This document shows positions 16,794 through 26,294 of a stretch of DNA of 64,000 nt, in pieces. The notes beneath the pieces were generated by a model. The model saw nothing but the letters and a program-made list of their open reading frames with translations. It was not told the DNA's origin and ran no database searches. The position numbers and the translations under genes were made by a program. How positions within the stretch are numbered: the stretch's first letter is position 1; every line of letters begins with the position of its first letter. This stretch comes from Hymenobacter rubidus (GTDB taxonomy: Bacteria > Bacteroidota > Bacteroidia > Cytophagales > Hymenobacteraceae): contig NZ_JAERQF010000011.1 of NCBI RefSeq assembly GCF_016734815.1, positions 1 through 64,000 of the forward strand. The letters run 5' to 3'.

Positions 16794-17966
16794 TTAGCCG
16801 TCGTAGCGGAGGGTGAGCAGCGTGATGTCGTCGAACTGAGCGTTGTCGCCGATAAACTCTTTCAGGTTCTGGTACATCATCTCGTCGATTTGGGTGGGCG
16901 TGGCGGCCGAGGTGGCCCCGGCTAGCAGCAGCTTCACGCGCTCCATGCCGAACCGCTCGCCGGCTTTGTTATTGGCGTCGGGCACGCCATCGGTGTAGAG
17001 GAACAGGGTGTCGCCGGGCTCCAATTGCATGGTGTGCGAGATGTAGTCGAATTCGCCGTCGATGCCCAGGGCCAGGCCTCCTTTTTTCTTGAGCACTTCC
17101 ACTTCGTTGTTTTTGCGCAGAATCAAGGGTGACTCGTGGCCGGCGTCGACGTATTCAATCACACCGGTGGCTGGGTCCAAAATGCCCAGAAATGCCGTCA
17201 CAAACATCATCGACTCGTTTTCTTCGCTTAGGAAGCCGTTCACCCGCACCGTTTCTTCGCACAGCGTGCCGCAGTTTTTGCTGGCAAAGTGGCTTTTGAA
17301 AATGGCTTTGGTGATGGCCATGAACAGCGAGGCCGGTACGCCCTTATCCGATACGTCGCCGATGATGAAAAACAGGCGGCCGTCTTCCATCAGGAAGTAG
17401 TCGTACAGGTCGCCGCCCACCATTTTGGCGGCTTTCAGAAAGGCGTGCAGGTCGAAATCCTTGCGCTCCGGGAAGGGCGGAAATTTCATCGGCAACATGC
17501 GGTGCTGAATGTCCTGCGCGATGTTGAGGTCGTTCTGAATGGACTCCAGCTTGTCGTGCTCCAGCTGCGACTCAATCAGGGAAAGCACGTGCTCGATGGT
17601 GCGGTTGAGCGTCGTTTCCAAGTCCTCGAAGCTGATGGGCTTGGTCACGAAATCGAACGCCCCGCGGTTCATGGCCGTCCGGATGTTGTCCATGTCGTTG
17701 AAAGCCGACACCATCACCGCCTTCTGATGCGGGTTTTTGCGGTCGTTGAACTTGGTCAGGAAGGTCAGCCCGTCCATTTCGGGCATGTTGATGTCTGACA
17801 AAATCAGGGCGATGTCCTTGTTTTCCTCCAGCCGGTCGAGGGCTTCAGCCCCGTTGTTGGCAAAAATAAATTCAAAGCTTTTGTCGCGGATTTGCCTTCT
17901 GAAACGCTGGGTAATGAGCATTTCCATGTCAGGCTCGTCGTCCACGCTTAGTATTTTGATGGTCAT
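16794..17966 (-). CDS. Response regulator with PP2C/SpoIIE phosphatase output
   Basis: A 390-residue RsbU/RssB-like protein. The receiver domain (1-125) has D9/D10, phospho-acceptor D58 (ILSDINMPEMDG) and the VTKPI lysine. A coiled linker (about 130-185) leads to a SpoIIE-type PP2C phosphatase (about 190-388) with metal-binding GGDLYDYF, IGDVSDKG, DAGH, YTDG and FDDITLL, all acidic residues present. It would dephosphorylate a STAS anti-anti-sigma-type protein when its receiver is switched; two STAS genes and an RsbW-like kinase lie in the same block. It is the last gene of the block, 53 bases after a histidine kinase. Confidence 0.93.
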   Translation of the reverse strand: MTIKILSVDDEPDMEMLITQRFRRQIRDKSFEFIFANNGAEALDRLEENKDIALILSDINMPEMDGLTFLTKFNDRKNPHQKAVMVSAFNDMDNIRTAMNRGAFDFVTKPISFEDLETTLNRTIEHVLSLIESQLEHDKLESIQNDLNIAQDIQHRMLPMKFPPFPERKDFDLHAFLKAAKMVGGDLYDYFLMEDGRLFFIIGDVSDKGVPASLFMAITKAIFKSHFASKNCGTLCEETVRVNGFLSEENESMMFVTAFLGILDPATGVIEYVDAGHESPLILRKNNEVEVLKKKGGLALGIDGEFDYISHTMQLEPGDTLFLYTDGVPDANNKAGERFGMERVKLLLAGATSAATPTQIDEMMYQNLKEFIGDNAQFDDITLLTLRYDG

Positions 17967-18019
17967 AGTCGTTTGAATTGAAAGGTATGGCTGTTGTAAG
18001 GAAGAGGATTGAATGCGCG

Positions 18020-18901
18020 TTACGTGGTGGCCGGCAGGCCCAACGGCAGCCGAATGGTAAACTCGGTGAACTCGCCCGGCGTCGACTCCACGCTCAGCCG
18101 GCCTTTGTGCAGCTCCTGCACAATGTTGCGGCTCAGCGACAGTCCCAGGCCCGTGCCTTTGCCCACCGGCTTGGTAGTGAAAAACGGCGTGAACAACTTG
18201 CTTTTCACCGCGTCGGAAATGCCGTTGCCGTTGTCACGGATTTTGATGTCGATGTGGTCATCGGCCTTTTCCGACGATATGCTGATGGCGGGTTTGTAGC
18301 CGTCCTGCTGCTGCTCGCTGCGCTCGTTCACGGCATAGCAAGCGTTCAGCACGAGGTTCATAATCACGCGGTTGAACTCATACGGCGCAATGGTAACCAT
18401 GCCAAGTCCGGGGTCGAGCGCGAACTTCAGCGACACGTTGAAGTTCACGTTGCCGGCCCGGACGCCCTGGTAGGCCAGCTTGGCAAAGTCTTCAACCAGC
18501 GCGTTCACGTCCGTGGGTTCAAAATGGTTGCCGTCGCCCCGCGTCTGGGCCAGCATGCCCAGGATAATGCGTTCGGCCCGCGCCCCGTTCTCCCGAATCC
18601 GGGTCAGGTTGGCGGTCAGCATGTCGAGCACCTGGGTAAAATCCTCGGCGTCGGCCGTGTCCGGCAGCTTGCCCGCAAAATCCGTCAGCTCCCCCACCAG
18701 GTCACCCGAGAGGCGGGCAAAGCTGGAGATGAAGTTCAACGGATTTTTTATCTCGTGCAAAATGCCCGCGGTTAGCTGCCCAATTGCGGCCAGTCGGTCT
18801 AGCTGGGCCACCTGCTCGCGCAAGGCGGTCAGCTCCGCTTCCGACGCAAGGGAGTCACTACTGGGGTGCTCGGTGGCAGCCACTTCATTCAACGGTTTCA
18901 T
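18020..18901 (-). CDS. Soluble sensor histidine kinase (intact phospho-acceptor)
   Basis: A 293-residue kinase without membrane segments or a recognisable input domain. A short coiled region (residues 20-40) leads to an H box with H49 (GILHEIKNPLNF). The ATPase domain has the N box (MNLVLNACYAV), DNGNGI and GKGTGLGLSLS. It is the only one of three neighbouring kinase-like proteins that keeps the His, so it is the likely phosphate donor for the downstream receiver-PP2C protein, perhaps in a complex with the two His-less paralogues. It begins MKPLNEVAATE, very like the next gene's MEPLNAVAAPE, evidence of duplication. Confidence 0.9.
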   Translation of the reverse strand: MKPLNEVAATEHPSSDSLASEAELTALREQVAQLDRLAAIGQLTAGILHEIKNPLNFISSFARLSGDLVGELTDFAGKLPDTADAEDFTQVLDMLTANLTRIRENGARAERIILGMLAQTRGDGNHFEPTDVNALVEDFAKLAYQGVRAGNVNFNVSLKFALDPGLGMVTIAPYEFNRVIMNLVLNACYAVNERSEQQQDGYKPAISISSEKADDHIDIKIRDNGNGISDAVKSKLFTPFFTTKPVGKGTGLGLSLSRNIVQELHKGRLSVESTPGEFTEFTIRLPLGLPATT

Positions 18902-18941
18902 TCAGCGATGAGTAAGGGATAAGGCAAGAAAGGACGTAGGA

Positions 18942-19865
18942 TTAGCCAGCAATAGTGGGCAGGCGCACGGTAATCAGGGTGAATTCCCCTTCCTGGGAGT
19001 CGATGTGAAAACTTCCGTTGTGCGTTTCAATAATGTCTTTGGTCATGAACAGGCCCAGTCCCGTGCCCTTGGAAGTGGGCTTGGTGGTGAAGTAGGGGTT
19101 GCAGAGCTTGGGGATTTCGTGTTTCGGAATGCCGGTGCCATTGTCGCGCAGCTCCACCACGCTGTAGTCATTCACCAGCCGGGTGGTGATGCGCAGCTCC
19201 GGGGTGAACGCCTGGCCCGATTTGCTCTTTTCGAACATGGCGTAGCAAGCGTTATTTACCAGGTCCTGCACGGCCTGGCCCAGCTCATAGTGCAGCACGC
19301 TCACCCGCAGGCTCTGCGGGCATTGCTCCATCACCACGTTGATGGGGAACGAGTTGAATTCTTTTTCCACGTTTTGCAGCGCCGTTTTCACTTCCCCTTC
19401 AATGAACAAGTTGAGGTCGGTTTCGATGAACTCGCGCGATTTTTCTTTGAGCAGGCGCTGCATATCTCGCAGAATGCGGGTGGTAGAAGCGCTGTGCTCC
19501 TGAACTTTCATCGAATTGTACTTCAGCATATTGAGAGCATCAAACAGGCTGTCGAGCGTGTCGATAGGCAAAACGTGCTGCTGTTTTTTGAGGGTTTCGA
19601 TGACTTCCTGCACCAGCTCGTCGGATGACTGCGAGAAATTAGTGATGTAGTTGAGTGGGTTGAAAATACGGTCGACGATGCCCTTGGTGAGCTGGCCCAC
19701 GGAGGCCGTTCTTTCCTGGCGAATGAGCTCATCCTGCACTTTTTCCAATGCCTCCAGGGTGCTTTCAATCTGCTTGCGCAGGACGGCGAGCTGGGCCTTG
19801 GGCGTGGGCGGTACGCTACGATTGTGCAGTTGCTCGGGAGCGGCTACGGCGTTCAATGGTTCCAT
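18942..19865 (-). CDS. Histidine-kinase-like ATPase with Asp in place of the phospho-acceptor His
   Basis: A 307-residue paralogue of its neighbours. The H-box position reads GIVDRIFNPLNY: D65-R66 replace the usual H-E. The ATPase domain is complete (NNACYAMF, LRDNGTGIP, SKGTGLGLFM). Residues 30-55 form a coiled coil. The insert between H box and ATPase (QEHSASTTRILRDMQRLLKEKSREF) matches the C-terminal part of the large propeller kinase upstream. Without His it cannot autophosphorylate in the normal way. It could be a scaffold, an allosteric partner of the intact kinase, or a serine kinase of the RsbW kind. No input domain is visible. Confidence 0.88.
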   Translation of the reverse strand: MEPLNAVAAPEQLHNRSVPPTPKAQLAVLRKQIESTLEALEKVQDELIRQERTASVGQLTKGIVDRIFNPLNYITNFSQSSDELVQEVIETLKKQQHVLPIDTLDSLFDALNMLKYNSMKVQEHSASTTRILRDMQRLLKEKSREFIETDLNLFIEGEVKTALQNVEKEFNSFPINVVMEQCPQSLRVSVLHYELGQAVQDLVNNACYAMFEKSKSGQAFTPELRITTRLVNDYSVVELRDNGTGIPKHEIPKLCNPYFTTKPTSKGTGLGLFMTKDIIETHNGSFHIDSQEGEFTLITVRLPTIAG

Positions 19866-19909
19866 ACAGCTGGGAATTAGTGATGGGATAAAAAGGCGGG
19901 CAGCACCGG

Positions 19910-22900
19910 CTACCCGTTCAGCGTGGGCAAGGTCATGGTAATCTGGGTAAACTCGCCTTCGAGTGTGTCAATTTCAATCTTGCCCTTGTGGGTTTCTACA
20001 ATGTCTTTGGCCATAAACAGGCCCAATCCGGTGCCTTTGGAAGTGGGCTTGGTGGTGAAAAAGGGGCTGAACAGCTTGGGCACCTCGCGGGCCGCAATGC
20101 CCTTGCCGTTGTCGCGCAGGCGCACCACCACTTGCCCATCGGCCAGCCGGGTGCTGATGCGCAGCGCCGGAGCGAAATCCTTGGCCGTTTTGCTTTTTTC
20201 GAACAAGGTGTAGTAGGCATTGCTCACAATGCTCTGGACCACCTGCCCAAATTCGTAAGGCAACAGGCTGATGCGCACGGGCAACGGCTCGAGGTCGAAT
20301 TCCAGATTGATGGCAAATGTTTTGTATTCCGGGCTCAGCTCCTGAATGGCGGCGCGGGCTTTGTTTTCAATAAACGCGTTGAGGTCGGTTTCAATCAGGT
20401 CGCGCGATTTTTCCTTCAGCAGCTTCTGCATGTCTTTCAGAATGCGCGTGGTGCTGGCGCTGTGCTCCTGAATTTTTACCGAGTTGGTTTTCAGTACATT
20501 TAGTTCATCCAGCAAATCATCCAGCGTGGCGGCAGGTAGCAATTCCTGCTGCTTTTCCAGGATTTCCACCACCTCACTAATCACCTCGTCCGAAGACTGG
20601 GAGAAGTTTGTGACGTAGTTGAGCGGGTTGAGAATGCGGTCGACAATGCCCTTGGTGAGCTGGCCTACCGACGCCAGCTTTTCCTGCCGAATAAGCTCGC
20701 CCTGGGTGTTTTCCAGGTCGTTGAGGGTGTTTTCCAGGCTTTCGAGCAAGCGCGTTTTGATGAAGGCTGCAATCAGGTGCTCCTTCAGGTTGCATATCAT
20801 GCTGATGTCCCGCTCATCGAATGCATCGGTGCGGGTGGTATTTTCCAGCGTGATAAAGCCTTCAATGTGCCCTTCCGATTCAATTACAATGGTAATCAAT
20901 GATTTGGGCGTTGTCAAGTCATCAATCGGACTGCCCAGGGCCGCAAAGTCAACCTGATTTTTCAGGTAGATGTCTTCGTACACCTCCACGGCATTGGTGA
21001 GGTAACGGTTTTCGGCCTGCTCCAGCGTGAGCTGCACCGACTGCACGTAGCTCAGGTCGCGGTTGCCGCGCAGGGCCTTGAAGCGGAACGACTCCGTGGG
21101 CTTGTCGTAAATCAGGAAGCTGGCGCTGTTCATGTTGCGGATGACCGAGAACTTGGCCAGAATCATCTGGAACAGGTTCGCGAAGTCAATCTCGGCGTTG
21201 ATGGACTGCACGATGAGGTCGATTTTTTCGAGTTGGTCGTTTTTCACGGCCAGCTCGTCCGACTGCTTTTCCAGCTCGGCTTTCTGGCTCACCACCTCCT
21301 CGGTACGCTCCTGAATCAGGGTTTCGAGGGCTTGCTTTTCGCGTACCACCGCCGCCAGCCGCCACCGCACCACCCACGAAAGCAACAGCCCACCCGCGGC
21401 TACAAACAGCGCAATGGCCCACCAGCGGGCATACCAGGGCGCCAGCACCGTGAAGGCGTAGGTGGCTTCGCGGCTGGTCGTGCCGTAAATGTTGCGGGCC
21501 TGCACCCGAAAGCGGTACTGGCCGGGCGGCAGGTTGGTGTATTCTTTGGTGTTGGTGGCCGTCCAGTCCGACCAGATACGGTCGTAATTTTCGAGCATGT
21601 ACTGAAACGTGAGCGCCTGCCCCACCGGAAACGTGGCCGCCGCAAACTCAAAGTTGATGTCGTTGCCGTTGGGGTCCAGCTTCACGGCGCCGTAGTTCAG
21701 GGTATCGGCAGAGGCGGTGCTGGCGGCGCGGGCGCCGTCGAACAGGGTCTTCTCTCCTACCGTCTGCACCTGGCGGATGAGGGCATCGTAGGGCTGGGCG
21801 TAGGCCTTGCGCACCGTGGGGTCGTAGCGCACCAGGCCATCGCGCCCGCCAAACCAGACCACGCCCTGCTGGTCCGGGTAAATGAGGTTGATGGGTGAGG
21901 TGGAAAGGGGCAGGAAAGGAGCCGTAACCGACGTGAACCCGCTTTTCGTTTTCTGGTGCAGCGTAATGGTTTTCTTGTCGCCTTCCACGGTCCAAACATT
22001 GCCGGCATCGTCCTCCAACAAACTGTTTTTCCAGTTCTCGGCCACGCTGTGCTTACCAAAGGGATTGAAGACAACGAACCGGTTGCGGGCGTCGTCAAAC
22101 CGAAAAATGCCTTTGTCGTTGTACGCCAGCAGGCGGCCCTCTACCGTCGCCAGATGGTTGTAGAGCTGCGTGGGCAAGCCTTGGGCGGCGGCGTAGTGGC
22201 GCAGCTCGCCCGTGGCGGGCAGCAGCCGGTAGAGGCCAGCGGTTAGGGTTTCAAGCCACACGCTGCCGTCGCCCGCTTCCTCGATGCCGAATACCCGCTC
22301 CGACAAGCCTGGCAAGGCCCGGTAGCTTGGGGCCTGCCCCGGCTTGAGGGTGACTTCGCCCAAGCCGTTTTGGGTGCCCACGTAAAGCAGCGAAGGGTTG
22401 GCTTTGGAAGCCAACACGCAAATGGTGTATTCCTGCGTCAGCTCGCGCGGGCCGTTGGCCGTCAGCTGGAACAGGCCCCGGCTAGTGGCCACAAACAGCG
22501 TCCCGCCCGCTTCGGCGAGCTTGAAGGAGCCAATGTTCAAGCCCCCCACGGGACGTGGCTGGCCGTTCTGCAATCGAAACAAGCCATTGGCCGCCGCCAG
22601 ATACAGCACGCCCCCTACCCGGCGGATGTCGGTAATTTCGCCGGTTTGCTGCGCCGATTCGGTAAAAAGCGTCAGCGGCGAAGGGACTTCTACCTGCGCC
22701 AACCCGTTGTCCAGGGCCAGCCAGAGGTTGCTTTCGCGGTCAGCGTAAATGGCGTTGATGAGCTGGCCAGAGAGGTTGACGCTGTACCGGAATTTTTGCT
22801 TGAACTGACCGGCCGCATCCAGCAGCAGCACGCCGCTTTGCGTGCTCACCGCCAGCGAATGGTCCGGCAGCACCGCCGCGCCGCTGGGCTGGTCGCTGAG

Positions 22901-23641
22901 GAGCAGGTCGTTGGCGGCGCTCGGATACGGGCGAATGACGTTATTGGCCAGCTGAAGCAGGCCGTGATTGGTGGTGACCAACAAGGCCTTCCCCCCCCCG
23001 GTGGGCAACATCCCCACCAACCCGTAGAGCGTAGAAAAGTCGGCCTGCAAGGCAACAGCGCGCCATTTGCCCTGGGCAAACGTGCTCAGGCCCCGCTGCG
23101 GCTGAAACACGTACAGCGACTGCCCCAGCTGGTACCCCGACTGAATGGGCACCGGGCTGGCCCACTCGCGCAGGGCTTTGCCGTTCCACTGAAACAGGAC
23201 ATTGCGGGCCACGAAGTAGATGCCGTCCTTGGCTTCGACCACTGCCAGCACTTCATTGAAACGGGTCTTGGTGCGCTGGCTCAGGCTCCGGAAGCGCAGG
23301 GCGCCCACACTATCGGGCGCCAGGTAGCCAAATTCACCGTTTGCGCCCACGTACACCATGCCGTTGGCCGCCGTGAGCAGGGCCGACACTTTGGTAATGT
23401 TGGCCGTGGGAATGGTGCGCCAGGTGAGGCCATCGTACTCCAGCACCCCGGCAAAGTTGCCCACATACAGCACGCCGCGTCGGTCTTGCGTGACGGCAAA
23501 GTTTTGACTGTGAGCGTTGTACTGGCTCGGCAGATACGTTCGGGTGGGCAGGCCTCCGGTTTCGCCTTGGCCATAAGCAGCCCGACCACCCAGCAGGCAG
23601 CAAAGCAGGAGCCACGTCAAAAAGAGCGAATACCGGGTCAT
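19910..23641 (-). CDS. Periplasmic two-component propeller, Y_Y_Y and GAF domains with His-less kinase
   Basis: A 1243-residue hybrid sensor. It has a signal peptide (MTRYSLFLTWLLLCCLLGG, from the ATG at 23641), a roughly 650-residue region of propeller repeats (for example VSALLTAANGMVYVGANGEFGYL), a Y_Y_Y domain (FQYMLENYDRIWSDW...LPPGQYRFRVQARN), one TM (WAIALFVAAGGLLLSWVV), a coiled coil, a GAF domain (about 830-980) and a kinase core. The H box is GIVDRILNPLNY with Asp near residue 1001 instead of His; the ATPase motifs are intact. Propeller sensors usually read polysaccharide products in Bacteroidota. It starts 34 bases after the carrier gene. Confidence 0.9.
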   Translation of the reverse strand: MTRYSLFLTWLLLCCLLGGRAAYGQGETGGLPTRTYLPSQYNAHSQNFAVTQDRRGVLYVGNFAGVLEYDGLTWRTIPTANITKVSALLTAANGMVYVGANGEFGYLAPDSVGALRFRSLSQRTKTRFNEVLAVVEAKDGIYFVARNVLFQWNGKALREWASPVPIQSGYQLGQSLYVFQPQRGLSTFAQGKWRAVALQADFSTLYGLVGMLPTGGGKALLVTTNHGLLQLANNVIRPYPSAANDLLLSDQPSGAAVLPDHSLAVSTQSGVLLLDAAGQFKQKFRYSVNLSGQLINAIYADRESNLWLALDNGLAQVEVPSPLTLFTESAQQTGEITDIRRVGGVLYLAAANGLFRLQNGQPRPVGGLNIGSFKLAEAGGTLFVATSRGLFQLTANGPRELTQEYTICVLASKANPSLLYVGTQNGLGEVTLKPGQAPSYRALPGLSERVFGIEEAGDGSVWLETLTAGLYRLLPATGELRHYAAAQGLPTQLYNHLATVEGRLLAYNDKGIFRFDDARNRFVVFNPFGKHSVAENWKNSLLEDDAGNVWTVEGDKKTITLHQKTKSGFTSVTAPFLPLSTSPINLIYPDQQGVVWFGGRDGLVRYDPTVRKAYAQPYDALIRQVQTVGEKTLFDGARAASTASADTLNYGAVKLDPNGNDINFEFAAATFPVGQALTFQYMLENYDRIWSDWTATNTKEYTNLPPGQYRFRVQARNIYGTTSREATYAFTVLAPWYARWWAIALFVAAGGLLLSWVVRWRLAAVVREKQALETLIQERTEEVVSQKAELEKQSDELAVKNDQLEKIDLIVQSINAEIDFANLFQMILAKFSVIRNMNSASFLIYDKPTESFRFKALRGNRDLSYVQSVQLTLEQAENRYLTNAVEVYEDIYLKNQVDFAALGSPIDDLTTPKSLITIVIESEGHIEGFITLENTTRTDAFDERDISMICNLKEHLIAAFIKTRLLESLENTLNDLENTQGELIRQEKLASVGQLTKGIVDRILNPLNYVTNFSQSSDEVISEVVEILEKQQELLPAATLDDLLDELNVLKTNSVKIQEHSASTTRILKDMQKLLKEKSRDLIETDLNAFIENKARAAIQELSPEYKTFAINLEFDLEPLPVRISLLPYEFGQVVQSIVSNAYYTLFEKSKTAKDFAPALRISTRLADGQVVVRLRDNGKGIAAREVPKLFSPFFTTKPTSKGTGLGLFMAKDIVETHKGKIEIDTLEGEFTQITMTLPTLNG

Positions 23642-23690
23642 GGGCAAAGGGAACAATTTATAAAAGCAATTAATGCTAAATATATACGTT

Positions 23691-26294
23691 TTAAGTACTA
23701 ATCAGGGAATTGTCTCCCACTTGTTCGGCCGCGAGTTTCAGCACCAGCAACTCGTCCTCAGCCATGCCGCCGACAATGCGGGTAGCCAACTGAATAGCAG
23801 CCGATTGGTCCTGTTCCAGCAGCACCTGATAGAGGGCAGCAAACCGCTCCGGATTGAGCCGATGCAAGACGTACAAGGCCGTTTCAGCAATCAATGGCTC
23901 CGGAGCAACCGCGTTGGCTACCAAAATAGCGGTAGGGTCGGTCTGGTGCCAGGTCAGCAATTCCCGAATGGCCACGGCTTTGGCCCACGGCGTCACCTTG
24001 TTGTAGTCTTTGTTGATGAAATCGTGGAGCCGTGCTTCCGTGCCCAATTGCTGCTGCGGATAATTTACGGAGCATTTTCGGACTTTATCGGCCAGCGGCA
24101 CATTTGCGAACAGCGGCAGTACATTGTCCTTCACCTCAGTAGGCAGAATGGTGCTCAGCAGTTCCAGCAAAAACCCCTGGATTTCGTCATTCTTCTGGGT
24201 AATCAGCTCGCTGATAACATCAAACTGATTATTCCCATACAGCACCGAAAGCAGGTTGAATACCTTGGGCACCACGTGCTGCTTTTCCTGCGTCAGGGCC
24301 TGCTTCATGAGCGAATACCGGGGGTAGTCCTGCAGGTCGAGGCGGGTGGCAGCCAGCCACACCAGCAACTCTACTTGCTCGTCGAGCTGCCGCAGCAAAT
24401 GCGGCCGCTCCGTAACGGTAGCGCGGTGGTGCAGGCGCGTCAAGCCGATAAAAACCTTGTCGCGTACCATTTGCACCGGGTGGTTGATGCTGGCCCGCAA
24501 AAAGCGGAGGCCTCCCTCGCCCCCAATCTGATTCACAAGCTGCACGATGTCGGCCTGCCGTTCCCGTGGCAAGTCGCCCTGGTTGAATAGCTTGGTGAGG
24601 GCCGGAATCACCGGCTCGCCGATTTCCAGCAGTGCCGCGGTGGCCGCGGCCTGGTAGCGCTCGGTGCCCAAGTACTGGAACAGGCGCGGCCACAACTCGG
24701 GCTTGCGCAGCTGGCCAGCGGCCCGAATGGCGGCGGTACGCACTTCCGGGTCAGGGTCGTCGAGCAAGGTCAGCAGGTATTGGTAGGCGTAGAACCTGCC
24801 CGAATTACCGAGCCCTACGGCGGCCCGGCAACGGTCGGCGGCCACTTCCGAGCCCACCAGCTGGCCCAGTTCGTCCAATGACTGCTTGGTGAGCACCGCT
24901 GCCTGGGGCGCAGCCGCTTCCAGCGCGGTAGCCGACTGCCCTTTGCTGAGGTTGTGAATGTAGGCTGCCGACCGACCAATGGCCTCGCCCAGCATGACAC
25001 GGTACTCACCCTGAATTCGAAACGAGCTGATGGCCCAGAACACCAGTACGGCAATGAAAATGTAGCTCAGCTCCACCATGGTATTGAGGCCGATGGCGGC
25101 CAGGCCCAGCAGCAACAGGCCCGTTAGCAGCGTACCCAATGCCTTCGGGCTGCCTTCGATGCGGCTTTGCAGCAGCGTGCGCTCGGCAGGTGGGATGGGC
25201 TGAAACAGCACCTGAAAGGCCGGCTCGCTGATGGACCGCCGAATGGAGCTCAGGAAAAACCGGCTCAGGGCGATATAGGCAAAAAACAGCGGCGTCACTC
25301 CGTATGCCGTGCCGTAGAGCGCCGCCAGCACATAGCTGAATATCAATAAAATAGGCAGCAGCACAATGCCAATGCGAATGGAATACGTGCTGATGAGGCG
25401 GTTATACAAAAACGTCTTGATGAAGAGCTCAATCACGGCACAAATGCCAAAGAACAGGCCCAGAAAACTGGCCAGACTGGCTTTGTTCGGGTACACTTCT
25501 TTCGACAACACCGAGAACATAAACTCCACGTACACCAACCCGAATACCGGCAACAAAGCCAATAAAAACAGGAGCGAATAGTAAGAACGGCCCATTGATT
25601 TGGCCAGTTTGCCGGCGATGGGCGGCGGGGTGGCCGCTTTGGGGGCCACCTGCTCGGCCATCAGCACGGCGCGGTAGCGCCGCCGAATGTAGGCCATCAG
25701 CCCCGCGCAAAGCAGCAGAAACAGGAAGGCCACGCCCAGCAGGCGGTCGGGCGAGAACAGCTTGAGTAGCAGCGGCACCGACAAGTAGCTGATGATGGAC
25801 GACACGACATCGCCCAGGCCGATAAAGCTAAACAGACGCTTCGACTGCTCGAAGTTGAACACCCGGCTGAGGGTGGCCCAGAACACGATGCCGTTGATGA
25901 AAACAAAACCGCGGTTCCAGAGGAAAAGCACGAAATACAGCCACTTGCTGTGCACCACCGTGCTCAATAGCAACAGCCCGCCCACCGTGAGCAGCATGAA
26001 CAGCACCAGTCCGGCATTTACTTGCACAAACGACAGCCGCCGCTGCAAATACTGCACGCTTAGGCCCAGCGCATAGATGAATGCCCCGCCGGCAACAAAA
26101 GCCAGGGGAAGCTGCTCCCGGTCGAAGTTGGTGAGAAACAACGACGTGGTGCAGGTATAAAACACGGCCACCGCTGCCCCCATGAGCAGCGAATACAGAC
26201 TGAACAACAACACCGTGCGCTCTTCGCCGGGCTGCAGGTTCAGCAGCTTAAAAAAGGCGGCTTGCAGGCGCGGGCGAGGCAGGGTCAGCAGCAT
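23691..26294 (-). CDS. ATP/ADP-translocase-like carrier with C-terminal HEAT repeats
   Basis: An 867-residue protein. Residues 1-420 hold about 12 transmembrane helices; FWATLSRVFNFEQSKRLFSFIGLGDV resembles the FWA...EQAKRLFG motif of NTP/NDP exchange carriers (an MFS branch). The remaining 430 residues are soluble HEAT-like helical pairs (DPDPEVRTAAIRAAGQL; ACRAAVGLGNSG-type units). In free-living bacteria such fusions have no assigned substrate, and a sensing role is possible. I use the ATG at 26294; one at 26348 would lengthen the overlap with the upstream acetyltransferase gene from 47 to 101 bases. Confidence 0.8.
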   Translation of the reverse strand: MLLTLPRPRLQAAFFKLLNLQPGEERTVLLFSLYSLLMGAAVAVFYTCTTSLFLTNFDREQLPLAFVAGGAFIYALGLSVQYLQRRLSFVQVNAGLVLFMLLTVGGLLLLSTVVHSKWLYFVLFLWNRGFVFINGIVFWATLSRVFNFEQSKRLFSFIGLGDVVSSIISYLSVPLLLKLFSPDRLLGVAFLFLLLCAGLMAYIRRRYRAVLMAEQVAPKAATPPPIAGKLAKSMGRSYYSLLFLLALLPVFGLVYVEFMFSVLSKEVYPNKASLASFLGLFFGICAVIELFIKTFLYNRLISTYSIRIGIVLLPILLIFSYVLAALYGTAYGVTPLFFAYIALSRFFLSSIRRSISEPAFQVLFQPIPPAERTLLQSRIEGSPKALGTLLTGLLLLGLAAIGLNTMVELSYIFIAVLVFWAISSFRIQGEYRVMLGEAIGRSAAYIHNLSKGQSATALEAAAPQAAVLTKQSLDELGQLVGSEVAADRCRAAVGLGNSGRFYAYQYLLTLLDDPDPEVRTAAIRAAGQLRKPELWPRLFQYLGTERYQAAATAALLEIGEPVIPALTKLFNQGDLPRERQADIVQLVNQIGGEGGLRFLRASINHPVQMVRDKVFIGLTRLHHRATVTERPHLLRQLDEQVELLVWLAATRLDLQDYPRYSLMKQALTQEKQHVVPKVFNLLSVLYGNNQFDVISELITQKNDEIQGFLLELLSTILPTEVKDNVLPLFANVPLADKVRKCSVNYPQQQLGTEARLHDFINKDYNKVTPWAKAVAIRELLTWHQTDPTAILVANAVAPEPLIAETALYVLHRLNPERFAALYQVLLEQDQSAAIQLATRIVGGMAEDELLVLKLAAEQVGDNSLIST

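Noticed and set aside
22370..23701. 443-codon plus-strand frame opposite the propeller kinase
   Set aside because: Antisense shadow; no domain, and the minus strand shows signal peptide and propeller repeats.
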